Shown one piece after another: positions 9,001-15,156 of a stretch of 64,000 nt of DNA. The notes under the pieces are model-generated. The model was not told where the DNA came from and searched no databases. It saw only the letters and a program-made list of their open reading frames with translations. The stretch is from Ralstonia insidiosa (GTDB lineage: Bacteria > Pseudomonadota > Gammaproteobacteria > Burkholderiales > Burkholderiaceae), in the NCBI RefSeq assembly GCF_008801405.1, contig NZ_VZPV01000005.1, positions 62,001 through 126,000 of the forward strand, written 5' to 3'. Within the stretch, counting starts at the first letter, position 1; every line of letters begins with the position of its first letter. Both the position numbers and the translations under genes were made by a program.

Positions 9001-9251
9001 CATGCGTAGACGGCCATCCGCATCGCTTCGTACAGCACGCCCTATGGGATGCGCGCGAGGCAGTCTGGGCCGCATTCGACGCCGGCGCCACGCTATACGT
9101 TTGCGGTGACGGCCGCGCCATGGCACCGGCCGTGCGCGACACGCTCATCCGCATGCACCAGGCACGCTACGGCAGTGATCTGGCCACCGCATCGGACTGG
9201 CTGACCGAGCAGATGCAATCCGGGCGCTATCGGCAGGACGCCTTCAACTGA
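6012..9251 (+). CDS. Self-sufficient cytochrome P450/NADPH-P450 reductase fusion (CYP102-type)
   Basis: A 1079-residue soluble fusion with the domain order of P450 BM3: heme domain (about 20-475), FMN/flavodoxin domain (about 500-645), and FAD/NADPH ferredoxin reductase-type domain (about 690-1079). Seen directly: I-helix AGHETT (A282-T287), K-helix ETLRLWP, heme-thiolate loop FGNGERACIG with Cys420, FMN phosphate loop YGGSLGTCQDIAE, FAD motif RFYSIASS, NADPH motif CAGTGIAPFRGF and the C-terminal YVCGDGRAMAPAV. Family members hydroxylate medium- to long-chain fatty acids or related lipids at subterminal positions with NADPH and O2; the substrate here is inferred only by family. All catalytic motifs are intact. 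The ATG has no obvious Shine-Dalgarno sequence. A dyad at 5932-5954 may be an operator. The gene appears monocistronic. Confidence 0.9.
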   Translation: MRSASELPSNASSAAAEPIPQPKGLPWLGNLLQLPKDRVAQTFLEISRQFPQGLYQLDFVGRCVPFVYSADLVAELCDETRFRKLIGPPLSFLRAGAGDGLFTAHQDEPNWGKAHRILLPAFSQRAMKGYFDVMLEVANALADKWTRQGPDADISVADDMTRLTLDTISLAGFGYRFDSFKTPALHPFLEAMAGVLSEAMGKLTRLPFKDRFMHEHHRRFEQDVAAMHQLVDEVIRKRRHAQDGGTGASDLLGLMLNARDPVTDLPLDDTNIRFQVITFLIAGHETTSGLLTFALYMLLRHPAVLAQAYAEVDRVLPGDTVPQYAHLAQLDVIERVLKETLRLWPTAPSFGVAPYEDTRIGGRYAIRKDQRVVTLLMALHRDPAVWDRPEVFDIDRFLPENEARIHPHAYKPFGNGERACIGRQFALTEAKLALAVILQRFALSDPHDYAFHIKETLTLKPDGFRLRARLRNARERLLVSMPSQANAAADADTQTTLAGGGEPMHVLYGGSLGTCQDIAEQIAATASRAGFDAKVAPLDAIADALPQQGTLVVVAATYNGRAPDSARTLEGRLDSAGALVRQAPGLRYAVLGCGNSQWPAFQAFPKRVDAMLAAAGAQAVVPRGEADGNGGFDTAVDAWTRSLWAALGARQVQADAAAVSVQYLAPDAVRATVLPAAARSMMVLANEELVSDPTGLWDFTREAPRGPTRHLTVRLPEGVTYATGDHLAVYPRNADDRVEAAIARLGLEGEALVTLTAQHAHVRHLPLSQPVTVRQLLRDFVELQDTATARDIAALHAITRCPFTRSQLAVWIDGEAAAQRFDQDIQAAHLSVLDLLIRFPAIELTLEGFLARLGAMRPRFYSIASSARVSPDVAALTVGTVSGPAWSGVGTYRGTASNYLMHLPAGAEIAATVRTPNPPFAPDVDASKPMVLICAGTGIAPFRGFLEERAAQQAAGETVATSLLCFGCRHPEHDFLYRDALRAWEDAGVVQVLPAYSCVDGHPHRFVQHALWDAREAVWAAFDAGATLYVCGDGRAMAPAVRDTLIRMHQARYGSDLATASDWLTEQMQSGRYRQDAFN

Positions 9252-9295
9252 GTTGCCGAGGCCGTTCTAGGATCGCTGCGCTGCCGCACAGTCGT

Positions 9296-9317
9296 GCCCG
9301 CCCGGGCGGAGGCGGGC
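9296..9317 (+). terminator. GC-rich hairpin after the P450 fusion gene
   Basis: Seven-base arms GCCCGCC and GGCGGGC with an eight-base loop, 45 bases past the stop codon. There is no T-run, so it could be a weak or Rho-assisted terminator only. Confidence 0.3.
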
Positions 9318-9412
9318 GCGCCGCATGTTACGATTTGCGTTTGAAGCACCGCGTTTTTGAGCTTGGCGACGCACGGTCTGACGCGTCCGCCGCAGTGCTT
9401 CTGCGAGGAGAA

Positions 9413-9706
9413 ATGACAATGTGGCGCCGAATCAAAGCGTCCTGGATGGCGATCCTGGTAATCACCCTGTTGGGTCTTGGGTACTTGTGGATGTACCGGT
9501 TTGAACCGCTGCTCTCCGGCGAGGCCGGCAGCGATGTGTTCGTGTGGGACCGCTGGACCCACCGCGTTTGCGCGCTGACTGAGAGCGGTGCAGCCACCGA
9601 ATGGCGCTGCGACAACGCCATGGAAACCGATGGCGGCAATACCAACAACTCCGACGTTTCCACCCGCCTGCGCATGCGTGACGCTGTGCAGCGCATCAAG
9701 CTGTAA
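9413..9706 (+). CDS. Small single-pass membrane protein, unknown function
   Basis: A 97-residue protein I do not recognise. I choose the ATG that gives MTMWRRIKASWM because a GCGAGGAG ribosome-binding site precedes it, whereas the longer frame starts inside a region without one. Residues 10-28 form one hydrophobic helix (WMAILVITLLGLGYLWMY) with positive residues before it, predicting N-in/C-out topology. The remaining 65 residues are polar and extracytoplasmic, with two Cys (in HRVCALTES and EWRCDNAME) spaced to form one disulfide, and resemble small membrane proteins of unknown function scattered in Ralstonia genomes. It faces a convergent oxidoreductase gene. No function can be proposed. 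Confidence 0.6.
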   Translation: MTMWRRIKASWMAILVITLLGLGYLWMYRFEPLLSGEAGSDVFVWDRWTHRVCALTESGAATEWRCDNAMETDGGNTNNSDVSTRLRMRDAVQRIKL

Positions 9707-9712
9707 CTCCCT

Positions 9713-9736
9713 GCGCCCGCCGTTCGTTGCGGGCGC
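9713..9736. terminator. Hairpin between convergent genes
   Basis: Perfect eight-base arms GCGCCCGC and GCGGGCGC with an eight-base loop lie between two convergent stop codons and could end transcription from both sides; there is no strong T-run on either side. Confidence 0.4.
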
Positions 9737-9749
9737 TGATCCTTCCGCT

Positions 9750-10904
9750 TCAACCCACGCGTGGTTCTGCCGCGTCCACCAGTTCCGGTGCCGACACGGC
9801 CGGTAGCTTGCGCACCTGTGCAGCCTCCATGCGGCCGTGGCGATGAAATGGCCCCAGGCTTTGCGGTTGCCCTGATTCCAACGCACGCTCGATGGCGGCC
9901 AGGATGCGCACGTCGGCCAGACCTTCCTCGCCATTCGGTTCCGGCTCCAGGTCGTTCAGGATGCAGTCGGAGAAGTACTGCAGTTCGCCGCCAAACTGGT
10001 TGGTGGCATCGAATGCGCGTTCCTGCGTGCGGCCGTTCAGCGTGAGGCGGTGCCGCAAGCCCGATCCAAACGTAAAACCCGGTGAGACCTCCAAATCGCC
10101 CATGGTGCCGAGAATGCGGTACTGGTCGACCCACGTTGCGCTGTAGCTGACGGTGAATTGGGCGATGCGATGGTCGGCAAAGCGCAGCGTCACCGCAACC
10201 GTGTCGTCAAAGTTGAAGGTCAGGTCCGGATCACGCACGCCAACGGCGGCCACTTCCACCGGTTCTTCACCAAACAGATTGCGGACAGCGTTAATCGGGT
10301 ACACGCCCATGTCGGATACCGGCCCCGCCCAGTAACCGTGGCTGGCGCGGTGATTGGACGGCGCAACCGACTGGCTGAACACCGCCGAGAACGCACGGAT
10401 GCGCCCCAGCTTGCCCGCACGCACCAGTTCAATGGCGGCCAGCGTGGCCGGCTCGAAATGCAGGCGGTACGCGATCATCAGCTTGGCGTTGCCGAGGCGG
10501 GCCGCTTCGATCATGGCTTCGCAGTCGGCCTCGCTGGTGGCCATGGGTTTTTCCAGCAGGACATGGATGCCGCGCTGCAGCGCGGGCAGTGCGTACTGCC
10601 GGTGCATGTCGTTGGGCAGGGCGAGGTAGATGGCGTCGATCTCGCCGCCGGTCAGCAGGTGCTCATAGTCGGCATAGTCGCAGACGTGCTCGATGCCATA
10701 GCGCCTGGCCAATGCGTTGGCCTTGGTGGCGTCGCCTGTGACCAGTGCGGTGACAACGGAGTTGCCGCTATGTGCTACGCCCGGCAGGAAGGCGGCCTGG
10801 GAGATCCAACCGGCCCCCACCACGGCATAGCGCACTGGCCGTTGCGTGGTGCGGGCGGATGTGGCCTGCTGAGCAGGTTCGGCCTCGTGAAAAGCGGTAG
10901 ACAT
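9750..10904 (-). CDS. Gfo/Idh/MocA-family NAD(P)-dependent oxidoreductase
   Basis: A 384-residue dehydrogenase of the Gfo/Idh/MocA family, which oxidises or reduces sugars, polyols and related hydroxyl compounds with NAD(P). The N-terminal Rossmann fold begins at RYAVVGAGWISQAAF, and the family lysine motif is present as EKP in HVLLEKPMATSE. The C-terminal half is the mixed alpha/beta substrate domain, with a GPVSDMGVYPINAVRNLFG segment typical of the family's catalytic helix region. The start at MSTAFHEAEP is chosen over an upstream ATG because it has an AAAGGAG ribosome-binding site at the right distance. The gene stands alone: the next genes on the same strand are 137 bases upstream. The substrate cannot be predicted from sequence. 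Confidence 0.82.
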   Translation of the reverse strand: MSTAFHEAEPAQQATSARTTQRPVRYAVVGAGWISQAAFLPGVAHSGNSVVTALVTGDATKANALARRYGIEHVCDYADYEHLLTGGEIDAIYLALPNDMHRQYALPALQRGIHVLLEKPMATSEADCEAMIEAARLGNAKLMIAYRLHFEPATLAAIELVRAGKLGRIRAFSAVFSQSVAPSNHRASHGYWAGPVSDMGVYPINAVRNLFGEEPVEVAAVGVRDPDLTFNFDDTVAVTLRFADHRIAQFTVSYSATWVDQYRILGTMGDLEVSPGFTFGSGLRHRLTLNGRTQERAFDATNQFGGELQYFSDCILNDLEPEPNGEEGLADVRILAAIERALESGQPQSLGPFHRHGRMEAAQVRKLPAVSAPELVDAAEPRVG

Positions 10905-11041
10905 GACAACTCCTTTGCAATCGTTGCGCACGGATGTGACGCGGGATGGTGCGATGCGTCATTCCGTGCCGGCTCCGCAATGAAGCAGCAAAGGAGATGC
11001 CCACGGACGCCCGAGGGCGCCACATAGGGCTTGGCGGCAGG

Positions 11042-11386
11042 TCAGGCGTGCTCGGTGCGGCTGTCAGCGGGGGCCTGTTCGCGCTCGTTCAGGCCGTAGT
11101 CACGCACGACGTGGGCGATGCGCAGGCGGTAGTCGGCAAACGCGCTCTCGCGGCCGACATGCTGTGCGCTGCGGTGTTGCTCCAGATTGCGCCAGGCTTT
11201 GATGGCCTCTTCATCGCGAAAGAACGACAGCGAGAGCAACTTGTCAGGGTTGGTAAGGCTCTGGAAGCGCTCGACCGAGATGAAGCCGTCGATCTGCTCA
11301 AGTAAGGGTTTCAGGCGCGCGGCGATGTTGAGGTAGGTATCGCGCTGGCCCGGGGCGGGTACGACTTCAAAGATGACGGCGATCAT
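11042..11386 (-). CDS. Antibiotic biosynthesis monooxygenase (ABM) domain protein
   Basis: A 114-residue single-domain protein of the ABM dimeric alpha/beta-barrel superfamily. The start MIAVIFEVVPAPGQ is chosen because it has a good upstream GGAG and because the longer frame adds a 57-residue low-quality extension. The pattern of two beta-alpha-beta halves is visible: IAVIFEVVP, then the helix YLNIAARLKPLL, then the conserved strand-turn GFISVERFQSLTNPDKLLSLSFFRDEEAIKAWRN. ABM proteins include cofactor-free monooxygenases and heme degraders as well as many small stress proteins with no proven reaction. It lies 49 bases downstream of a P450 gene on the same strand, so the two are probably one operon and may act on the same substrate. 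Confidence 0.78.
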   Translation of the reverse strand: MIAVIFEVVPAPGQRDTYLNIAARLKPLLEQIDGFISVERFQSLTNPDKLLSLSFFRDEEAIKAWRNLEQHRSAQHVGRESAFADYRLRIAHVVRDYGLNEREQAPADSRTEHA

Positions 11387-11435
11387 GGTGGGGCTCCTGT
11401 GGAGAGTCGAATCGTTGCGTTGTCGAAACGTCAGA

Positions 11436-12566
11436 TCAGGCTTGGAAGGCGGGGATGCGTGCGTTGGGCGACGGCCGGTACGTGATCTCGCCCAGGTTGG
11501 CGAGCCATCGCACAATGCCGGGCAGACGCAATAGATGTTGTACGGTTTCGCGCGCAATCACCACCGCCAGGGTCTCGGCCGGGCAACGGTGTGCGCCGCC
11601 GCCGAAGGTCCAGAGGCGCGGCTGGGCGCGATCCACGTCAAAGCGCAATGGATTGGGGTTGGCTGCGGCATCCACGTTGGCTGCAGCCAGCAGTACGAGG
11701 ATGCGATCACCTGCGCGCATCGGTTGTCCAAGCAATTCAGTGTCCTGTGCGACAAAGCGGCGGGTGTTCTGCACCGGTGCGTCCAGGCGCAGGACTTCTC
11801 GCACGAAGGGTTCAATCGCCTCCGGTGCAGCATGCAGGCGTTCGACCAACTCCGGATGCCGGGCCAGCGTGACGATGCTGTTGCCGAGCAGCCCGGCGCA
11901 CGCATCATAGGTTTGCGCGAGCAGGGCGGCAAGGTTGCTGATGTCGGCATCGTTTTCGCTGGCGGCGAACGGCGAGTCTGCAAAGCGCTGCTGCAGGCGG
12001 CCGACGGCAGCGTCTGCACGTTCGACCACCGATGCATCGGCATGGGGGCCGAGCGCTGCCAGGTAGGCGGTGATGTCGTTCTGGCAGGCGTGTGTGTCGG
12101 CCTGATCGGCCAGCAGCGTTTGCGCGATGGTGGCCAGCGGCACGCGGAAATGAGCGTCGGTGCTCAGCACGGCGTCAAGGGCGGTTGCGTCGGGCAGGGC
12201 GGCATGCGCTTGTTGATGCGCGCGGTTGGCGAGCGCGGCCACATCCAATCGGCTCAGCGCAGCCATCACCGTGGCTTTGCGCGCAGCGTGGTCCGGCCCG
12301 TCGATTTGCCGGACGAGGCGGCCGAAGAACGCGCCCGTTGGCGAGGCGGCTACCGCTTTGGGGACGGGCTCTTCTGCAGGGCGGACACGGCAAGCGGGGC
12401 TGCCCAGCACGGCATCCACCGCATCGGCGCTGGCGGCTACCCACCAGCCGAGCCCAGCATCGAAAAAGAACGGGCGTGTGGCGGCAAGCTCGGCGTAGTA
12501 CGGCGTGGGGTCGGCATGCACGATGGCCTGCAGTGGATCGGCGGGCGGGGCGGAGGTGATGTTCAT
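11436..12566 (-). CDS. Cytochrome P450 with an atypical I-helix
   Basis: A 376-residue class I type bacterial P450. The heme loop FGGGAHRCPAE (Cys328) and the K-helix EVLR (E257-R260) are intact. The I-helix, which normally reads AGxDTT and supplies the acid-alcohol pair for O2 activation, reads YDACAGLLGNSIVTL (residues 220-234): both the acidic residue and the Thr are missing. Some P450 lineages that use substrate assistance or peroxide also lack them, so this enzyme may have unusual chemistry. No redox partner gene is adjacent. The start MNITSAPPAD is chosen because the longer frame runs back through the divergent regulator and its promoter. It is followed by the ABM gene and lies 102 bases from the divergent ArsR-type regulator, which most likely controls it. 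Confidence 0.85.
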   Translation of the reverse strand: MNITSAPPADPLQAIVHADPTPYYAELAATRPFFFDAGLGWWVAASADAVDAVLGSPACRVRPAEEPVPKAVAASPTGAFFGRLVRQIDGPDHAARKATVMAALSRLDVAALANRAHQQAHAALPDATALDAVLSTDAHFRVPLATIAQTLLADQADTHACQNDITAYLAALGPHADASVVERADAAVGRLQQRFADSPFAASENDADISNLAALLAQTYDACAGLLGNSIVTLARHPELVERLHAAPEAIEPFVREVLRLDAPVQNTRRFVAQDTELLGQPMRAGDRILVLLAAANVDAAANPNPLRFDVDRAQPRLWTFGGGAHRCPAETLAVVIARETVQHLLRLPGIVRWLANLGEITYRPSPNARIPAFQA

Positions 12567-12668
12567 GGCGGCGGTCGGCCTGATAGAGGGGGCGGGAGTA
12601 AGATGGCCCCTATTGTCTGGATTGGCTCCGCGCCTGTCACGCACCAACAGTTTGGTCTGCATCGAACC

Positions 12669-13373
12669 ATGACCGCATCTTCCCCAGCGACACAACCTGA
12701 TATCGGCCGGGTGGCCGCCACCATTGGCGATCCGACGCGCATCCGCATGCTGCTGCTGTTGATGGAAGGCCGCTCGCTCACCGCCAAGGAGCTGGCCTAC
12801 GGCGCTGGCGTGGAGCCCGCCACCGCCAGTGCGCACCTGCGCCGGTTGGAGGCGGATGCGCTGATCACGTCGCTGGCCAGCGGGCGCTACAAGTATTTCG
12901 GACTGCGCTCGCCGGCGGTGGCGGAGATGATCGAATCGCTGATGGTGGTTGCGCCGGAAAAACCCGCAGACCCGCGCCGTTCGACCGTGCCTGACAACCT
13001 GCGTGCCGCACGGCTGTGCTACGACCATCTGGCCGGGCAGCTTGGCACGGAGGTATCAGAGAAGCTGCTGGCACGCGGCTGGCTCGAACAGCTTGATGCA
13101 ACGCATGCCGCCTACGACGTTACGTCCGAAGGCGAGCGTGCTTTTGCTGCCATCGGTGTCGACGTGGTGGCCTTGCGCAGCGGGCGCCGCCGCTTTGCTT
13201 ACGGCTGCATGGATTGGAGCGAGCGCCGCCCACATCTGGCGGGTGCGCTCGGCGCGGCCGTGGCGGAGCGCTGCATTGCGTTGGGCTGGCTTGCGCGGCA
13301 GAAGCACTCACGCGCGTTGCAGATGACGGAACTCGGGCAGCGCGAATTGCACGCGTGGCTGCGCACGGCGTAG
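12669..13373 (+). CDS. ArsR-type winged-helix transcriptional regulator
   Basis: A 234-residue DNA-binding protein. Residues 10-95 are an ArsR/HTH_20 winged helix: GRVAATIGDPTRIRMLLLLMEG, then the helix-turn-helix TAKELAYGAGVEPATASAHLRRLEADALI and the wing ASGRYKYFGLRS. There is no CVC or other metal-binding motif, so it is probably not a metal sensor. The C-terminal half holds what look like two diverged copies of a helical unit (CYDHLAGQLG...RGWL and GALGAAVAERCIALGWL), a layout typical of the longer ArsR-like regulators. An alternative in-frame ATG lies 66 bases upstream, but it would place the start within the divergent promoter. The gene is divergent from the P450-ABM pair, the usual arrangement for a local repressor. 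Confidence 0.8.
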   Translation: MTASSPATQPDIGRVAATIGDPTRIRMLLLLMEGRSLTAKELAYGAGVEPATASAHLRRLEADALITSLASGRYKYFGLRSPAVAEMIESLMVVAPEKPADPRRSTVPDNLRAARLCYDHLAGQLGTEVSEKLLARGWLEQLDATHAAYDVTSEGERAFAAIGVDVVALRSGRRRFAYGCMDWSERRPHLAGALGAAVAERCIALGWLARQKHSRALQMTELGQRELHAWLRTA

Positions 13374-13386
13374 GCGCCTGCCTTCG

Positions 13387-13929
13387 TCAGTTGGTGCCGC
13401 GCACCGCACTCACGTAGTCGCGCTGGAACACGCACATCCGCAAGGCGTTGTGGTACGCGCCGTTGCTGAAAAACTCTTCAATCAGTTCGCCTTCACGCTG
13501 GAATCCACACTTCTCGTACACGTGAATGGCGCGTTCGTTTTCCACATCGACGACCAGATACAGCTTGTGCAGATTCAGCACCATGAAGGCGTAGTCGACC
13601 GCCAGCCGTGTCGCGGTTGATGCATAGCCATGCCCCTGCCAGCCGGGGGCGATGATGATCTGGAACTCGCCACGGCGGTGGATGTAGTTGAGCTCCATCA
13701 GCTCGACCAGGCCAACGGCTTCACCGGCATCGTTCTCGCAGATGAAGCGGCGTTCGCGCTGGTCATGCACGTGCCGGTCGTAGAGTTGCGAGAGCTCGGT
13801 GAAGGTCTCGTACGGTTCTTCAAACCAGTAGCGCATGATCTTCGCGTCGTTGTTCAGCTCGTGCACGAAGCGCAGGTCATTGCGCTCCAGCGGGCGCAGG
13901 GAAAGGTCGCAGGCTTTTTCAATCACCAT
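13387..13929 (-). CDS. speG: SpeG-like spermidine/spermine N-acetyltransferase (GNAT)
   Basis: A 180-residue GNAT acetyltransferase closely resembling SpeG, which transfers acetyl from acetyl-CoA to spermidine or spermine and so detoxifies excess polyamine. Length is close to E. coli SpeG (about 186 residues). Seen directly: LRPLERNDLRFVHELNNDAKIMRYWFEEPYE at the N-terminus, the polyamine-site segment VGLVELMELNYIHRRGEFQIII, the acetyl-CoA pyrophosphate loop GWQGHGYAS, and the C-terminal KLYLVVDVENERAIHVYEKCGF motif. The start is the ATG preceded by AAGGACAACATC; the longer frame is a 45-residue Arg/Thr-rich artefact. It is convergent with the ArsR-type gene (13-base gap) and stands alone. 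Confidence in the GNAT family is very high, in the polyamine substrate moderate to high. Confidence 0.85.
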   Translation of the reverse strand: MVIEKACDLSLRPLERNDLRFVHELNNDAKIMRYWFEEPYETFTELSQLYDRHVHDQRERRFICENDAGEAVGLVELMELNYIHRRGEFQIIIAPGWQGHGYASTATRLAVDYAFMVLNLHKLYLVVDVENERAIHVYEKCGFQREGELIEEFFSNGAYHNALRMCVFQRDYVSAVRGTN

Positions 13930-13985
13930 GATGTTGTCCTTGTTGTGTTGAGGGCGCTCGACATCGCGTCGATGTCCCTCCCTTG

Positions 13986-15134
13986 TCAGCAAGGACGTGT
14001 CGATGCGGATGTGTGTTTGCGCTGCGGTTGCGCGCGCTTGCGCCGATCCAGATACAGCCACCACCCCGTTATCGCAAAGACCGGCAGCATCGACGCGCCG
14101 ATCAACACCAGCACAATGCCGACTGGCCCGAAGTAGCGCCCATTGTGTAGCGGCAGCATGCCGGCCAGCAGGCGTTGCATCGGTGGCTTGTCAGTGAAGG
14201 ATTCCTGGCGGAGGACCGCGCCAGTGGCTGCGTCGAGCGTCAGGCGGTTGAAGGCGCGGTCGTGCGGTGCGTTGAGCGGCAACCAGTTGATGTCAACCTT
14301 GCCGGTGCGCGCACCGTCGATGCGCAGGGTGGCACTCGCATAGTTCGACGCGTTGGCGAGGAAAGCGTTCCAGGTGCGCTCCAATGCCGCACCGTCGAGC
14401 GGTTTGCGTGGGCCCGAGGCCTCCATTGGCTTGGTCTTGGCGGCAACCGGCATGCCGGCCATGTGCTGCAGCCCTTCGCGATACCAGTCATAGGCCCAGT
14501 ACAGTCCACTGAATGCCGCCAACAGATAGAGCGGCAGCACCAGCGTCCCGATGACGGTATGCACATCCCACCAACGGATGCGCCCGCTGCGGCTCCAGCG
14601 GATGACGAGCCAGCTTCGCCAGTTCGTCACGCGGCGCGGCCAGCGCAAGTACAACCCTGACAACGCCATCACCACCAGTGCAATCGTGCTGGCACCGACG
14701 ATCTGTTTGCCGACCTCGTCTGCCAGCAATGTCCGGTGCAGCAGTTTGACGGTGGCTAAGAAGCGTTGCCCACGCGCCTCGGGCAGCAGGGTGCCGGTGG
14801 CCGGGTCGATGTAGCGCAACTCGCCGCGGCTGCTGCCGCCGCGTTTGCCAGGCGGCCAGGCGTACCAGAGGCGCCACGGCTCAGTGGGCGCCGAGGCTGC
14901 GGTGATGAACGTGACGGGGCGCTCTGGGATGGCGGCCCGCGCCTGTGCGGCCACCTGCGGCAGCGTGGGCGCCGGGCCGGTGCGTGCTGGCAGGCTGAGC
15001 ACGCCGGGGTTGAGCCAGCGCAGCAGCTCTTCGTCATACGCCATCAGCGCGCCGCTGGTGCCGACGACGGCCAGCACCACACTGGCTGACAACCCGATCA
15101 GCCAGTGCAGGCGGAAGAGCACCCTTCGCAGCAT
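13986..15134 (-). CDS. PepSY-associated membrane protein (iron-uptake associated)
   Basis: A 382-residue inner-membrane protein of the PepSY_TM family. About four to five membrane helices can be seen: residues 9-33 (LHWLIGLSASVVLAVVGTSGALMAY), 145-165, 185-215 (the WWDVHTVIGTLVLPLYLLAAFSGLYWAY block), and a C-terminal pair near 335-365. Between them lie PepSY-like periplasmic domains, for example GELRYIDPATGTLLPEARGQRFL and FNRLTLDAATGAVLRQESF. Conserved His and Trp residues in the first and third helices could coordinate heme or act in reduction. Members are usually coded beside TonB-dependent siderophore receptors and are thought to help iron release from the siderophore in the periplasm. 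Here it starts 22 bases after the receptor stop, so the two form one operon. An AAAGGG site precedes the chosen ATG. Confidence 0.82.
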   Translation of the reverse strand: MLRRVLFRLHWLIGLSASVVLAVVGTSGALMAYDEELLRWLNPGVLSLPARTGPAPTLPQVAAQARAAIPERPVTFITAASAPTEPWRLWYAWPPGKRGGSSRGELRYIDPATGTLLPEARGQRFLATVKLLHRTLLADEVGKQIVGASTIALVVMALSGLYLRWPRRVTNWRSWLVIRWSRSGRIRWWDVHTVIGTLVLPLYLLAAFSGLYWAYDWYREGLQHMAGMPVAAKTKPMEASGPRKPLDGAALERTWNAFLANASNYASATLRIDGARTGKVDINWLPLNAPHDRAFNRLTLDAATGAVLRQESFTDKPPMQRLLAGMLPLHNGRYFGPVGIVLVLIGASMLPVFAITGWWLYLDRRKRAQPQRKHTSASTRPC

Positions 15135-15156
15135 CGCGTGTTTGCCCTTTACACGC

